NCBI GenBank assembly: GCA_049652745.1 | Contig: JBASEY010000028.1 | Coordinates: 41,500 to 105,499, forward strand | Direction of reading: 5' to 3' | Origin: JBASEY01 sp049652745 | GTDB lineage: Bacteria > CSSED10-310 | DNA length: 64,000 bases | Part shown: one piece after another, positions 43,103-52,964 of the stretch | How the letters are laid out: every line of letters begins with the position of its first letter | How positions within the stretch are numbered: the first letter of the stretch is position 1 | Translations under genes and position numbers: made by a program | The notes under the pieces: model-generated | The model's database searches: none | Seen by the model: only the letters and a program-made list of their open reading frames with translations | Told to the model about the DNA's origin: nothing

Positions 43103-46048
43103 ATGGACAAACGTAATCCAAAATTGAAAAAAGGGGATGTATTACATCACTTCAAGATTCTCAGGCAGGAGGCGGTGCCGAGATTGCAACTGGTTTATTA
43201 TGAACTGGAGCATGAAATAATGGGCAGTCGGATGGTTCATATGAGCAGCGATGACAATAACAATGTTTTTATGGTCGCTTTTCCGACATATCCGCCAAAT
43301 TCAACCGGGGTTGCGCACATTTTGGAACATGGAGTTCTGGAAGGCTCTAAAAACTACCCTGTAAAAAGCTATCATAATTTAACTGGGCGCTCATTGAATA
43401 CGTTTATCAACGCAATGACTTCAGCGGATTTTACCGGATATCCATTCGCCAGTTGCAATAAAAAGGATTTTTTCAACTTGATGGATATTTATATGGATGC
43501 GGCATTTTTTCCAATTCTTCATAAAAACACTTTTTTGCAGGAGGGATGGCGCTACGAATTCAGCGTGGATGGCGATCCAACATCGCCATTGGAATATCGG
43601 GGTGTGGTTTACAATGAGATGAAGGGTGCCATGAGCAATCCGGTGCGGCTTTTTTATGAAGCCTGGAAAAAAGCGCTCTTTCCGGACTTGATCTATGCGA
43701 ACACATCCGGTGGAATCCCTGCGTATATTCCGGATTTGACCTATCAGGAATGGGTGGATTTTCATGGTCGTTTTTATCATCCGTCGAATGCGTATTTTTT
43801 TACCTTTGGAGACATTCCACTGGAAGAATTGACAAAAAAAATTAATGAAAAAGTCATGACGGAATTTGAACCGTCCAAACCTGCAGATCCTGTTCCGTTT
43901 CAAAAACCTTATCGTTCTCCACAGCGAATACGTTCCACCTATCCGGTATCACAGCACGAATCTGTCCAGAATAAATCGTTTGTTGCGGTGATGTGGAAAT
44001 TGGCTCGAGCATCGGATGTCATGGAAAATTTAAATCTTTCGCTGTTAAATATCCTTTTAGCCGGCGATTCTTCTTCGATTTTAAACCGGACATTACTGAG
44101 CTCCGGTCTGGGGAACGGTTTGGCTCCGATCGGTTTTGACATGTCTTTTTCTGAATCCCTGGCTGGAGCAGGCCTGAAAGATGTAGATGAATCAAATGCT
44201 GACGCTGTCGAAGCTCTGATTCTGAAAACCATTGAAGAAGTAGCTGAAAAAGGGTTTACGGAAGCGGAAATAGAGGCGGCGCTTCACGAGCTCGAATTTT
44301 CATCTCTTGAAATCAAAGGTGACCACGGAATTCCTCTGGGATTATCGATGATATTCAGAGGAATGAATATTTTATTGAAGGGCGGCGATTTTGCTCAATC
44401 CTTGAAAGTTCACGACTTTCTTGACGATCTGAGAAAAAAGGCTATGCAGCCTGAGTTTTTTAGAGATATGATCAAACGGTATCTGCTGAACAATCCTCAT
44501 CGTGTCACTCTGATTCTTTCGCCTGAAGCTGGAGGCATGGAAAATTTGGAGGCCTCTCGACGAAAGAAACTCGATGCTGTTCATGCAAAACTGACCGAGT
44601 TGGAAAAACAGGCGATTTTGAATCAGACCCTGGAACTCAGAGAGTATCAGGCTCGAAAAGAGGATTTGTCCTGTTTGCCGACAATCGAGTTGGAAGATAT
44701 TTCTCCAGTGCCGGAAAAAATCCCACAAATAAAGACTCAGATTCAAAATATTCCATTGTATCGTCATGAAATTTTCACCAATGGCGTCACTTACATGCTG
44801 ATGAATTTTAAAAAGCCTATACCGGATAGCGTTTCCATTTCTGCGATGCAGTTCGCGGACATAATTCCTGAATTGGGTGCGGCGGGACGTGATTACATCG
44901 AGATGGGACGTTTATTGCAAACTTATACCGGAGGCATATCCATCAGTCCGGTTGTGATTCGAGATATGAATGGTAAATACTGGATGAATTTGCAACTTGG
45001 TGCGCGTTGCTTGCCACGAAATCATAAGGCCATGATGGATTTAACAGCCGATTTTCTTACTGAGCCGGATTTGCGTGATTGGGAGCGTATTCAAAAACTG
45101 ATCAATATGCGAAAAGCATACGCTATTCCAATGGCGGCTTCACAGGGGCATCGTATTGCCATGCTGGCAGCCGGTAGAGCATTGTCGCCTCTGCGACAGA
45201 TCGATCATCAGGTTTCCGGTAGTGTCGGCATTCAAAAATTGCTGGCCTTAAAACCGGATGATCTTGAGAAAACGACAAAATCTATTCAGTCTTTTCTGGC
45301 TAATTACTGTCTTGCTTCGTTTGAGAGTGTAGGATTGACAGGCTCGAAAGAAGACATGGACGATGCCACAGATTATCTTGAACGTATTCATGAGCGACTG
45401 TACACTATGGATCACCCCATGGAAAATGGCGATTTAGAGGTGTTTTCACAACCGGAAACTCGACCCGAAGCATGGGTTCTCAGTACGGATGTGTCATATG
45501 TCGCTCGAGCATTCAAAGCCGCTTTTTATGAACATTCCGATGCGCCGGCTTTGGCGGTTGCCGCTAAATTGATGGAAAAACCTCTTTACGAACGAATCCG
45601 AGCCAGAGGCGGCGCTTACGGGGCCTTTGCTGTATTTGACCCTACAGCAGGGATTTATACGATGATGACATATCGAGATCCGCATACCGCACGATCCCTG
45701 GATGCTTTCGACGAAGTCATCGCTTTGCTCGCTGCCGGTGATTTTACAGAAGAAAACCTCTTTCATTCGATTGTCGATGTCATCAGCGGTATCGACAGAC
45801 CACCGTCCCCTCGTGAGAAAGGCCTGGTGGCATTCAAACGGATGCTGAGCGGGATGTCTTACGAGCATGTGGCGCAATTTAGAACAAGTCTTCTCAATAC
45901 AACTCGTGACGATATTGTGCGAGTTGTTCAAACCTATTTAGCAAACGCGGCTCAAACAGGTATAGCTATAGTTACGTCGGATAAAATATTGCAAAACGAT
46001 GAGACCAAACCCTTGAATTTGGTCCGATTGAGTTTAGAAGAACGTTGA
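43103..46048 (+). CDS. M16C metalloprotease (PreP-like), copy B
   Basis: 981 residues, alignable with copy A from end to end without visible insertions. The AHILEHG motif and Glu172 are conserved. Copy B differs mostly by scattered substitutions; the C-terminal half again has SPREKGLVAFKR. The intergenic region before each copy shares a CGATAAGG stretch and a similar leader, so the promoter was duplicated as well. The start at 43103 follows GGAAAGGAG; the ATG at 43082 lies before it. Convergent with the sulfatase gene, 21 bases away. Confidence 0.95.
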   Translation: MDKRNPKLKKGDVLHHFKILRQEAVPRLQLVYYELEHEIMGSRMVHMSSDDNNNVFMVAFPTYPPNSTGVAHILEHGVLEGSKNYPVKSYHNLTGRSLNTFINAMTSADFTGYPFASCNKKDFFNLMDIYMDAAFFPILHKNTFLQEGWRYEFSVDGDPTSPLEYRGVVYNEMKGAMSNPVRLFYEAWKKALFPDLIYANTSGGIPAYIPDLTYQEWVDFHGRFYHPSNAYFFTFGDIPLEELTKKINEKVMTEFEPSKPADPVPFQKPYRSPQRIRSTYPVSQHESVQNKSFVAVMWKLARASDVMENLNLSLLNILLAGDSSSILNRTLLSSGLGNGLAPIGFDMSFSESLAGAGLKDVDESNADAVEALILKTIEEVAEKGFTEAEIEAALHELEFSSLEIKGDHGIPLGLSMIFRGMNILLKGGDFAQSLKVHDFLDDLRKKAMQPEFFRDMIKRYLLNNPHRVTLILSPEAGGMENLEASRRKKLDAVHAKLTELEKQAILNQTLELREYQARKEDLSCLPTIELEDISPVPEKIPQIKTQIQNIPLYRHEIFTNGVTYMLMNFKKPIPDSVSISAMQFADIIPELGAAGRDYIEMGRLLQTYTGGISISPVVIRDMNGKYWMNLQLGARCLPRNHKAMMDLTADFLTEPDLRDWERIQKLINMRKAYAIPMAASQGHRIAMLAAGRALSPLRQIDHQVSGSVGIQKLLALKPDDLEKTTKSIQSFLANYCLASFESVGLTGSKEDMDDATDYLERIHERLYTMDHPMENGDLEVFSQPETRPEAWVLSTDVSYVARAFKAAFYEHSDAPALAVAAKLMEKPLYERIRARGGAYGAFAVFDPTAGIYTMMTYRDPHTARSLDAFDEVIALLAAGDFTEENLFHSIVDVISGIDRPPSPREKGLVAFKRMLSGMSYEHVAQFRTSLLNTTRDDIVRVVQTYLANAAQTGIAIVTSDKILQNDETKPLNLVRLSLEER

Positions 46049-46069
46049 TTCCGGCCGGATCTGTCGGAG

Positions 46070-47971
46070 TCAATTGACATATCCCAGCTCCTTTAGCTGC
46101 ATCATCAAAGCATGAGGCATTTTGTGTTCCTCTTCCTGCACGATTTTGCCGACCAAATCCTCGAGCTCTTTTCCCAAGGTTTTCCATTCTGCTTCCCAAT
46201 TGCTGTTTTCCAATTTTTCAAATGTTGGAAACCGGAATAACGGACGCTCTTCCGGGTTTTTATCAAGGTCATAAGCTTTTAGGGCAGATGGAGTCCAAAC
46301 AAGCTTTTTTTCTCCTTGGTAAACTGCTCGCCAGCGTTCTCGAGGGATAGAGTCATCGTCATTTGAACGAACGACGGTAAAAATCTGACGGTCGGTCGGA
46401 TAGTCGGAAGACTTGGGATAAACACAAACGCCTTTCCAGGATGGCAGCCATTTGTCAATTGTCAATCTTGAAAGAGTTGGGGGTATGTCCATTGTCGAGA
46501 CCCATCCTGGTTCAATGTGTCTTACTGGTAACGACGAGGGAAATGACATGATCCAGGGAACTCTGACGCCGGCTTCGTAAAGTGACATGCCGTGTTGATA
46601 ATATCCGTGTTCATTGAACTCCTCACCGTGATCGGCAATGACGATTATCACTGTATTTTTAGGAAATTGGTTGTATCGATGCAGGCTTATCAAAGTTGAA
46701 TGAAAAAAAGAATCGACTTCCCTAATCTCATTTCTGTAATGGTTACGTAAATAGTGACATTCTGATTCGGTTAAAGGCAGCAACTCGGATTTATACGGTT
46801 CAAGGTTCAATATCCCTGACGATCGAATGCCGATTTTTTTGCGAATGTCATCTTCCGCTGGTGTTGCGTTCATCAGATTGAACGGATAATCCGGGTTATA
46901 GGGGTCATGGGGGTCCATGAAATGGATATATAAAAAAAACGGCTTGTTTTGCAGGTCATTGGACATGTTGTCAATTCGTTCATAAAGTATTTTAGTGGAA
47001 CCTTTTAGATGTAATTTTGCGGCAAATGTATCGAATGCATCGAAGCCCCTTTCAAAACCCAGGTCGGCAGTGATCAACGGATTCGCGATAACAGCAGATG
47101 TATAGTATCCAGCTTCGGCATATAGTTCTTGAATCGTTTTGCCGGTAAATCCACTGTCAGCAGTCAATGGGTCTCCCTCTGATTGTTCCATTTGAGTCAA
47201 ATAGCCGGCAAATAGATTTTTTACCGCCGGACTAGTCCAACTTGAGGTTGAAAGGCTTTGTGAAAACACAATGCCCTGTTTTGAAAGCATATCGATCGTT
47301 GGTGAGTTGGCGAGAGACGAGCCATATGCGCCCAACTCATCGGCTCGCAGCGAGTCGAAACTGACAAGGACGACATTTGGGGGAGAAGTGATGTTATCCG
47401 GTATAAAAACAGGTGTTCCTATAAAGACATAACTTTCTTCGGATATAGCTTGGACGCCGTCCGTCACGCATTCCAAAGTGCATTCTACCTGCCCGGATAG
47501 CTTTGTCACAGGCATTTCAAATTTGGTCCAAGGATGATCCGGCGAATCGATGCTGGTAATCGAGAAAGTTTTCGAGATGAGCTTTTTTCTGTCTTTAAAG
47601 GTAATTTTTATCGGAATTCCGCTGAAAAGCTCATCGGAGTTTTTCTTAAAAGCTGCACCCCAGAATTCAAGGGTTCCACTGCCGGGGTTATTTAAAGCAT
47701 ATGTATACTTATCTTGTTTTCTTAAAATGATGGCTTTTCGATGAACACCTTTCAAAGCGATGGTATAGATCATGTCGTCCTGAGAATCAAAAACGGGTTT
47801 TATCGGGGTTTCATCGCCCCATTTCCAGCAGCCCGAGCGGATGGATGGGTTGATCAATTTTTGAATCGCATGTGATGACTCAGGTGTCGAATGGATGCGC
47901 CCGGAATAAGAAAGTATCGATATAATGATGATCATAAGTATGTTGATGGCTACGATACACTTTTTTGTCAT
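46070..47971 (-). CDS. Membrane-anchored sulfatase/alkaline-phosphatase-fold protein
   Basis: 633 residues. An N-terminal hydrophobic helix (about 8-22) is followed by a beta-rich domain (about 40-195) and a PF00884-type domain starting at NVVLVSFDSLRADELG (Asp206). HGEEFNEHGYYQHG, found near 445, holds further metal ligands. At the position of the formylglycine Cys/Ser there is Thr246 (WTSPAVKNL), so a type I sulfatase mechanism is unlikely; Thr is used in phosphoethanolamine and glycerophosphate transferases. Ends LKELGYVN. Its ATG overlaps the stop of the pseudogene upstream (ATGA). Confidence 0.82.
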   Translation of the reverse strand: MTKKCIVAINILMIIIISILSYSGRIHSTPESSHAIQKLINPSIRSGCWKWGDETPIKPVFDSQDDMIYTIALKGVHRKAIILRKQDKYTYALNNPGSGTLEFWGAAFKKNSDELFSGIPIKITFKDRKKLISKTFSITSIDSPDHPWTKFEMPVTKLSGQVECTLECVTDGVQAISEESYVFIGTPVFIPDNITSPPNVVLVSFDSLRADELGAYGSSLANSPTIDMLSKQGIVFSQSLSTSSWTSPAVKNLFAGYLTQMEQSEGDPLTADSGFTGKTIQELYAEAGYYTSAVIANPLITADLGFERGFDAFDTFAAKLHLKGSTKILYERIDNMSNDLQNKPFFLYIHFMDPHDPYNPDYPFNLMNATPAEDDIRKKIGIRSSGILNLEPYKSELLPLTESECHYLRNHYRNEIREVDSFFHSTLISLHRYNQFPKNTVIIVIADHGEEFNEHGYYQHGMSLYEAGVRVPWIMSFPSSLPVRHIEPGWVSTMDIPPTLSRLTIDKWLPSWKGVCVYPKSSDYPTDRQIFTVVRSNDDDSIPRERWRAVYQGEKKLVWTPSALKAYDLDKNPEERPLFRFPTFEKLENSNWEAEWKTLGKELEDLVGKIVQEEEHKMPHALMMQLKELGYVN

Positions 47972-48540
47972 TGCACATACCCCGATTTTTTTAGCGGTTG
48001 CGTTTGAATGTCGGATTTCTTTGAGCGATCTCCTTCAAATAGGCTATCAACGACATTAGGAGGCGTTTGGATCACGTCGGGAATGAAAACAGGCGCCTCT
48101 ATAATGGTCAAGCTCCCCGTTTGCACAGGAAAATCCTTGTCAATTACCAATTCCATCCCGCATCCAACAACGCCCATCATTTTAGAAAATGGTGTTTCAA
48201 ACTTGACCCAAGTGTTTTCAGATGAGTTAACGCATGTCAACGTCAAAATTTCTTCAGCAAGTTTATAAGTATATTTCAGAGCAATTTTTACTTTCATATG
48301 GTTAGGCTGATCAGACATGATTTTTCGATACCGACATTCCATAATTCAATTTTGCCGGTGCCCGGATTTACGTATAATCCGAGAATAAACATTTTGGTTT
48401 CTAAGGACAATAGCTTTGCTGAGGACATCAAGAAAAGCGGCTTGGTAGATCATGTCGTTTTAGTTGGAAGATGATTCTTGAACAACGTCGCCGCCCCAAC
48501 TCGTATTATACCTGATAAAAGATTTTCGGCTTCGAAGAGT
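47968..48540 (-). pseudogene. Decayed second copy of the sulfatase-like gene
   Basis: Reading the minus strand, fragments in different frames match the N-terminal domain of the sulfatase at 46070-47971. DMIYQAAFLDVLSKAIVLR near 48380-48450 matches DMIYTIALKGVHRKAIILR, KIELWNVGIEKS matches TLEFWGAAFKKN, and PVFIPDVIQTPPNVV matches PVFIPDNITSPPNVV. A stop codon and at least two frameshifts separate them. After PPNVV the whole catalytic domain (about 400 codons) is missing, and the frame ends QPLKKSGYVQ, like the LKELGYVN end of the intact gene. The last frame (47968-48342) is still open for 124 codons. Confidence 0.85.
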
Positions 48541-48547
48541 TCGATTG

Positions 48548-51505
48548 TTATATAAGAATTCTTGTTGCAATATACCCTCGCCATTTACTCTCGATTTCTC
48601 CTTTTAAACCATACGCAACACCCAGGGAAAACTCCATCGGGGCAAAGTTTAAGATCGAAAGATACGGTATATCGGCCAGCCATTCACATCCAATTACCCG
48701 TTCCAACAAGGCTGGTTCATGATGTCGAGTCGATATTTCCGAGCCGTAAATAACAAGCGGCGAACCTTCTCCCAAAATCATTTTTAGATCGTATTTGGAA
48801 AACTGCGAACCGATCGCCGCTCCTGCCGGATACCAAGGCGCTTGAATTCGATTGCTATGCAGCCAACCCGGCTGTATGGTGCCGAGTGTTCCTCCCAATT
48901 GAAACTGCTCAAACAAGTTTGCTTCGCGATCGACTTTTCCCTCCGTGTACGATACCGATATCCCGGTATGCTTCCAACCGTAAGTTGCTGTTGTTTCCAT
49001 CAGATACCGGGACCAAGAATTTTCATCTGTTGATTCAGTCTGCCCCATTGCAGTGCATTCAACGGAATAGTGTGTATTTCCGGTGTTTCCAAATATCTTT
49101 GCTGAGGTTTGCAGGCCGGTGGATACATGGTCAAAACGAACTCCCGGGTCTGTTTCATATTGAGACCAAGCGCTGCCTGATTCCGCCGTGAACCCCCAGT
49201 TTGATCCGCGAAAAGTCCTGGATAGAACCAACTCTGCTCCACGGGCTGACTGTTCCGGAAGAAAGGGATGCATTTTTCCGGTAAGCTTTTGTTTTTCAAA
49301 TTGTTCCTTTTCCAAAAAGCCTTTAAATTTTACATGTACAGGCCATCCTCGATAACCGAAAGCCATCATTCCTCCCTTGACCCCGCCGTTTGAAGCCATG
49401 CTTCCCATGGCAATAGCGTGAACCCGTCCTAGAATATCATTTGCCCGTATACCCAATTGAATACTGGAAGAATACTGTGTTTGAATTACACTGGTTGTCC
49501 AATTGTAACTTAAATTATCCAAAGGTTTATAGGGATGGTTTGAAAGCATTTCAGCAGATTGAAATGGTTCCGGCTTTTGAACCCGATAAGGCGGAATTGT
49601 ATAAGAAAAATCCACTTCGGGACGCATAAATGGCGCCATGTTTTGGAGAGTCGCGTAATGAATATTTGTACCCGAAGCATGCGGTTTAAGAAAAAACATC
49701 CCATTTTCCTGGTTGTTGGCAAGAATCGGCGTTATAACTCCTGATACACTACGTGTAAGCTGCGTTCTTTCCAGTGTTGCCAGTTCAACCATTTCAATGT
49801 TGATCATACCGCTGCGATCACTGCAGAAAATCACGGCATCACCGGCGGTTGTCCAGGCAGGATGGAAAAGAATTTCTCTGTCCGTAGATGGAACGATCAT
49901 AATTTCGTCGGATTCCAAATCCAAAATCACCAGTTCCGCCCTATTGTTTTGGCGGCGTACCGTAGCGACTTTTCGGCCGTCTGGTGAAACCTTCGGATTA
50001 TGCCAGACTGTTTCCAAAGAGAATTCCGTGATGTTCCGAATTTCTCCGGTTTCCAGATCTAGTTTCACGATACCTGAAAACCCGTTTTCTTGCTTTAAGG
50101 CGATAGCCGACAAGCCGTCATTGCAAGGATCGATCCAGGCCAATGAAGCGCCGTGAGTCAATCGATCGAGATGATCGGTTTTATGATACCATCGATATAT
50201 ATCCGACCGGTAGTCCCCATTGGATTTAGGTCTGAGAGCATGAAATAAAATCGATTGACCGTCGGGCATATAGCGGGGTCCTGCTGGAACGATGCCGTTT
50301 CGTGCCGTAAAGACATGGAGTTCTTTTCGTTTTGGAGGATGCATCGGGAGGTCGGGAACATCTTCCGGATCTTTCAATGCAGGGTCTTCCTTTTTTTCGG
50401 CCACTTGCTCAGTGCTCCAGATTACCAATTTCGTAGGTTCTTTGAATGAACGCAATACAAGCGCCATTTCTTTGCCATCCGGAGACATTGTCGGGCCATC
50501 GATCATGCCCTCAAAATACTGCCAGATTGTTCCCTCTTGTATGCCTCCGGTTTCTTTCACATACTCTTCCAGACGAAGCCCTTCAGCGGTCAATTCAGCT
50601 CTGAAACGAGCGTATAAATTTTCAGGGGTATTTTGAAACACCCCGGAGAATGCCTCTTTGAAGTCTCGGTTTTTTTTGGCGCTCAATCGCTTCCATAATT
50701 TGTCCAAGCATTCCGGATCGCCGGATTTGTCTATCAGCCACTCCAGAAAAGCAGAGCCGATAAGATAGGGAAAGGTATAGCCGGTCCACTCGGATGTATC
50801 ACCAAGAGCATGATATTCCGGTAATTTTCCTTCGATGGCCAATTGAGATAATTTCGAAGCCCGCAGTGAACTAGTAGAACGACCGTAACCCGTCAGTCGG
50901 CTCTCGATTAAAACGGCATAGCCTTCCGTAACCCAAGGAGGCAGTTTCATTGCTAAAGGGCCGAAGGGTAAAAGGTGGCTGGATAATTTCCCTTGTATGC
51001 TTCGAGGCTTGCGTGTCAAGTGGACGGCATGGGCATATTCGTGAACCAAAACGATTTCTGACCATGTTTCCAATCCACCCAGAGTGAAAGGATCAACAGG
51101 AGAATTTGGCCATAATATAATGCCCGGGGTTTTGAGAAACGGGATCGCCATACCGTTCGGTACGCCAAAAGGGTCCATGACGATAATATCGATGGGCTTT
51201 TCTATTTCATTGTAGCCGATAAAAGAGGTTACGGCACAGTGAATGGATTCCATTGCCAAAGCTGTTTTAATCGCCCATTCCTCGAGGTCGGAAGAGTAAT
51301 GCATTTGAAAATGGTCAGTTTGAATGCTCTGCCAGTTATCATGTGATCTTGGTATCAGCATATCTATGGCTTCGACAGACGTATACAGGAAGGCGAAAAA
51401 AAACATTATTGAAAAAGTTGTTTTTGAGCTCATGTTTATTCTCGTGTAAGAGGCCATATTGAACCTGTCTGATATTTGCTTGTCTTGCCGATATTCGGAC
51501 AGCAT
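48548..51505 (-). CDS. Gluzincin metalloprotease with TolB-like propeller and C-terminal beta barrel
   Basis: About 985 residues. A hydrophobic segment (MFFFAFLYTSVEA) ends a long signal region. The gluzincin part carries HEYAHAVH with the downstream Glu in TEGYAVLIESRL. Residues about 330-640 form a beta propeller (SPDGKEMALVLRS, SPDGRKVATVRRQ, FCSDRSGMINIE). The last about 300 residues alternate hydrophobic and polar positions with aromatic strand ends and finish IATRILI, resembling an outer-membrane barrel. I use the ATG at 51505 because AGAAGGTGAC lies directly before it; ATGs at 51457 and 51433 give shorter signal regions. Probably a surface protease. Confidence 0.75.
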   Translation of the reverse strand: MLSEYRQDKQISDRFNMASYTRINMSSKTTFSIMFFFAFLYTSVEAIDMLIPRSHDNWQSIQTDHFQMHYSSDLEEWAIKTALAMESIHCAVTSFIGYNEIEKPIDIIVMDPFGVPNGMAIPFLKTPGIILWPNSPVDPFTLGGLETWSEIVLVHEYAHAVHLTRKPRSIQGKLSSHLLPFGPLAMKLPPWVTEGYAVLIESRLTGYGRSTSSLRASKLSQLAIEGKLPEYHALGDTSEWTGYTFPYLIGSAFLEWLIDKSGDPECLDKLWKRLSAKKNRDFKEAFSGVFQNTPENLYARFRAELTAEGLRLEEYVKETGGIQEGTIWQYFEGMIDGPTMSPDGKEMALVLRSFKEPTKLVIWSTEQVAEKKEDPALKDPEDVPDLPMHPPKRKELHVFTARNGIVPAGPRYMPDGQSILFHALRPKSNGDYRSDIYRWYHKTDHLDRLTHGASLAWIDPCNDGLSAIALKQENGFSGIVKLDLETGEIRNITEFSLETVWHNPKVSPDGRKVATVRRQNNRAELVILDLESDEIMIVPSTDREILFHPAWTTAGDAVIFCSDRSGMINIEMVELATLERTQLTRSVSGVITPILANNQENGMFFLKPHASGTNIHYATLQNMAPFMRPEVDFSYTIPPYRVQKPEPFQSAEMLSNHPYKPLDNLSYNWTTSVIQTQYSSSIQLGIRANDILGRVHAIAMGSMASNGGVKGGMMAFGYRGWPVHVKFKGFLEKEQFEKQKLTGKMHPFLPEQSARGAELVLSRTFRGSNWGFTAESGSAWSQYETDPGVRFDHVSTGLQTSAKIFGNTGNTHYSVECTAMGQTESTDENSWSRYLMETTATYGWKHTGISVSYTEGKVDREANLFEQFQLGGTLGTIQPGWLHSNRIQAPWYPAGAAIGSQFSKYDLKMILGEGSPLVIYGSEISTRHHEPALLERVIGCEWLADIPYLSILNFAPMEFSLGVAYGLKGEIESKWRGYIATRILI

Positions 51506-51640
51506 GTCACCTTCTTTATAGCATAGCGGTATGATTCGCTCTAGCAGTTTACGGGCAAAATCCACTAATTCAGAATTTTTGTTGTTCACATTGTCTGTTA
51601 CGTGGTGTCAAGTCCGGAATTCAAACTATTTTGGTTTTTG

Positions 51641-52501
51641 TCAGGGTTCAGAATCCAGCCTGGCATTGACTCTTTTGACAGCTTCCGAAAAATATGTTTC
51701 ATCTATTTCGAATCCTGTACAGGGAACATCCAGGTCGATGCAGGCAAGAGCGGTTGTGCCTATACCCATAAAGGGGTCAACCACACATTTGACTCGCGAT
51801 AGTCCATGTAAAAGGATGCAGCGTTTTACCAGGCTTTCCGGGAAGGTTGCGGGATGCGGCCGGTCTTTTTTTCTGGAAGTTATAGTTTTATAAGGAATGA
51901 ACCAAGTGTTTCCGCGACAGCGCAGATCACCGTCAACGGATTTCCAGCGTGTGATATTGGATTTGTAAGTGTAAGGGACACCGATTGCCTTGCGGTCGAG
52001 AGGTACGATGCCCTGATGGCTGAAATGAAAAATATATTCATGGCAGTCATTCACGTAACGCATTGAATTGATGGGTTTATAATGACCGAAATTCAGGGCG
52101 GCACGGTCGCAAAGTCCACTTTTTGAAAACTGTGAATCTATGGAAATAGCTTTGATCCAATGGATGACATTTTGAAGAGTAAAATGATGACCTACCCTGG
52201 AGGCTATATCCATTGGTATAAATGGATCTCGAGGCGCTGAACCCACATTTAGAAATAGAGAACCGTTTTCTGCCAACTTTTTAGAAACAAGAACAGACCA
52301 TTTTTCTATCCAATCAAGGTAGTCTTCTCTTGATATCGAATCATCATATGTCTCATACTTTATACCAAGATTATAGGGGGGCGATGTGACGATTAGTGAG
52401 ATGGAGTAATCCTGCATCGATGACAACCCTTCGAGACAGTCCTGATGGTGAAGGGTTATGGGCTTTGATGATCTTGTGGAAAATGTTTTTGTTTGGATCA
52501 T
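51641..52501 (-). CDS. Site-specific DNA methyltransferase (N4/N6 amino)
   Basis: 286 residues. TSPPYN (39-44) is the catalytic motif IV and FMGIGTT (about 244-250) the AdoMet-binding motif I; the order IV before I defines the beta group of amino methyltransferases. TWFIPYKT and RPHPATFPESLVKRCI are typical of this family, which methylates adenine N6 or cytosine N4 within short sites. No restriction endonuclease gene adjoins it, so it may be an orphan regulator or epigenetic marker. Recognition site unknown. Divergent from the PilZ gene 69 bases away. Confidence 0.93.
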   Translation of the reverse strand: MIQTKTFSTRSSKPITLHHQDCLEGLSSMQDYSISLIVTSPPYNLGIKYETYDDSISREDYLDWIEKWSVLVSKKLAENGSLFLNVGSAPRDPFIPMDIASRVGHHFTLQNVIHWIKAISIDSQFSKSGLCDRAALNFGHYKPINSMRYVNDCHEYIFHFSHQGIVPLDRKAIGVPYTYKSNITRWKSVDGDLRCRGNTWFIPYKTITSRKKDRPHPATFPESLVKRCILLHGLSRVKCVVDPFMGIGTTALACIDLDVPCTGFEIDETYFSEAVKRVNARLDSEP

Positions 52502-52570
52502 AAAGAATCCTTTGTCAATATCTTTCCCAACCGCTACAATTTAGATGGGATTTAAACGGAAGGCAAATAG

Positions 52571-52948
52571 GTGATAAAAATGGCGAATCAATCTAAACCC
52601 GACAATAAACCAAAAGACAAGATAGAACTGCTTATTGGTAAAAGAAACCGAGGGGTAGACCAGCGAATATCCGAACGAATTCCTGTCGAAGCAGGAGTCG
52701 AGGTGTTTTTTCCTTTGATTTGCCGAGGAGAAATTGTTGATATTTCTCGGGAGGGTTTGTCGATACGTTTCAAACCGGACGATTCACCGAAACTGGTTTC
52801 CGGACAGACAATTCCGGTGACTTTGGAACTGGATGGAACTATTGTACAGATACCTGCCACAGTCAGGCGGGTGGAATCACGTTTTGGGATATTTTTATTG
52901 GGGATGCAATTTGATCCGGATACGATAACGACGGAGACGGAGGACTAA
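52571..52948 (+). CDS. PilZ-domain protein
   Basis: 125 residues. The c-di-GMP-binding pattern is present: the QRISERIPV stretch (about 31-39) supplies the arginines of the RxxxR motif, and DISREGLSIRF (about 57-67) the D/NxSxxG motif. Residues about 36-115 form the PilZ barrel. The lysine-rich N-terminus (1-30) has no domain. The GTG at 52571 has GGAAGG seven bases upstream; the ATG at 52580 is an alternative start. It is followed after 16 bases by pfk. Suggests that cyclic di-GMP is used in this organism, although no GGDEF or EAL domain is in the window. Confidence 0.88.
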   Translation: MIKMANQSKPDNKPKDKIELLIGKRNRGVDQRISERIPVEAGVEVFFPLICRGEIVDISREGLSIRFKPDDSPKLVSGQTIPVTLELDGTIVQIPATVRRVESRFGIFLLGMQFDPDTITTETED

Positions 52949-52964
52949 ATTAGGAGGTTAAATT

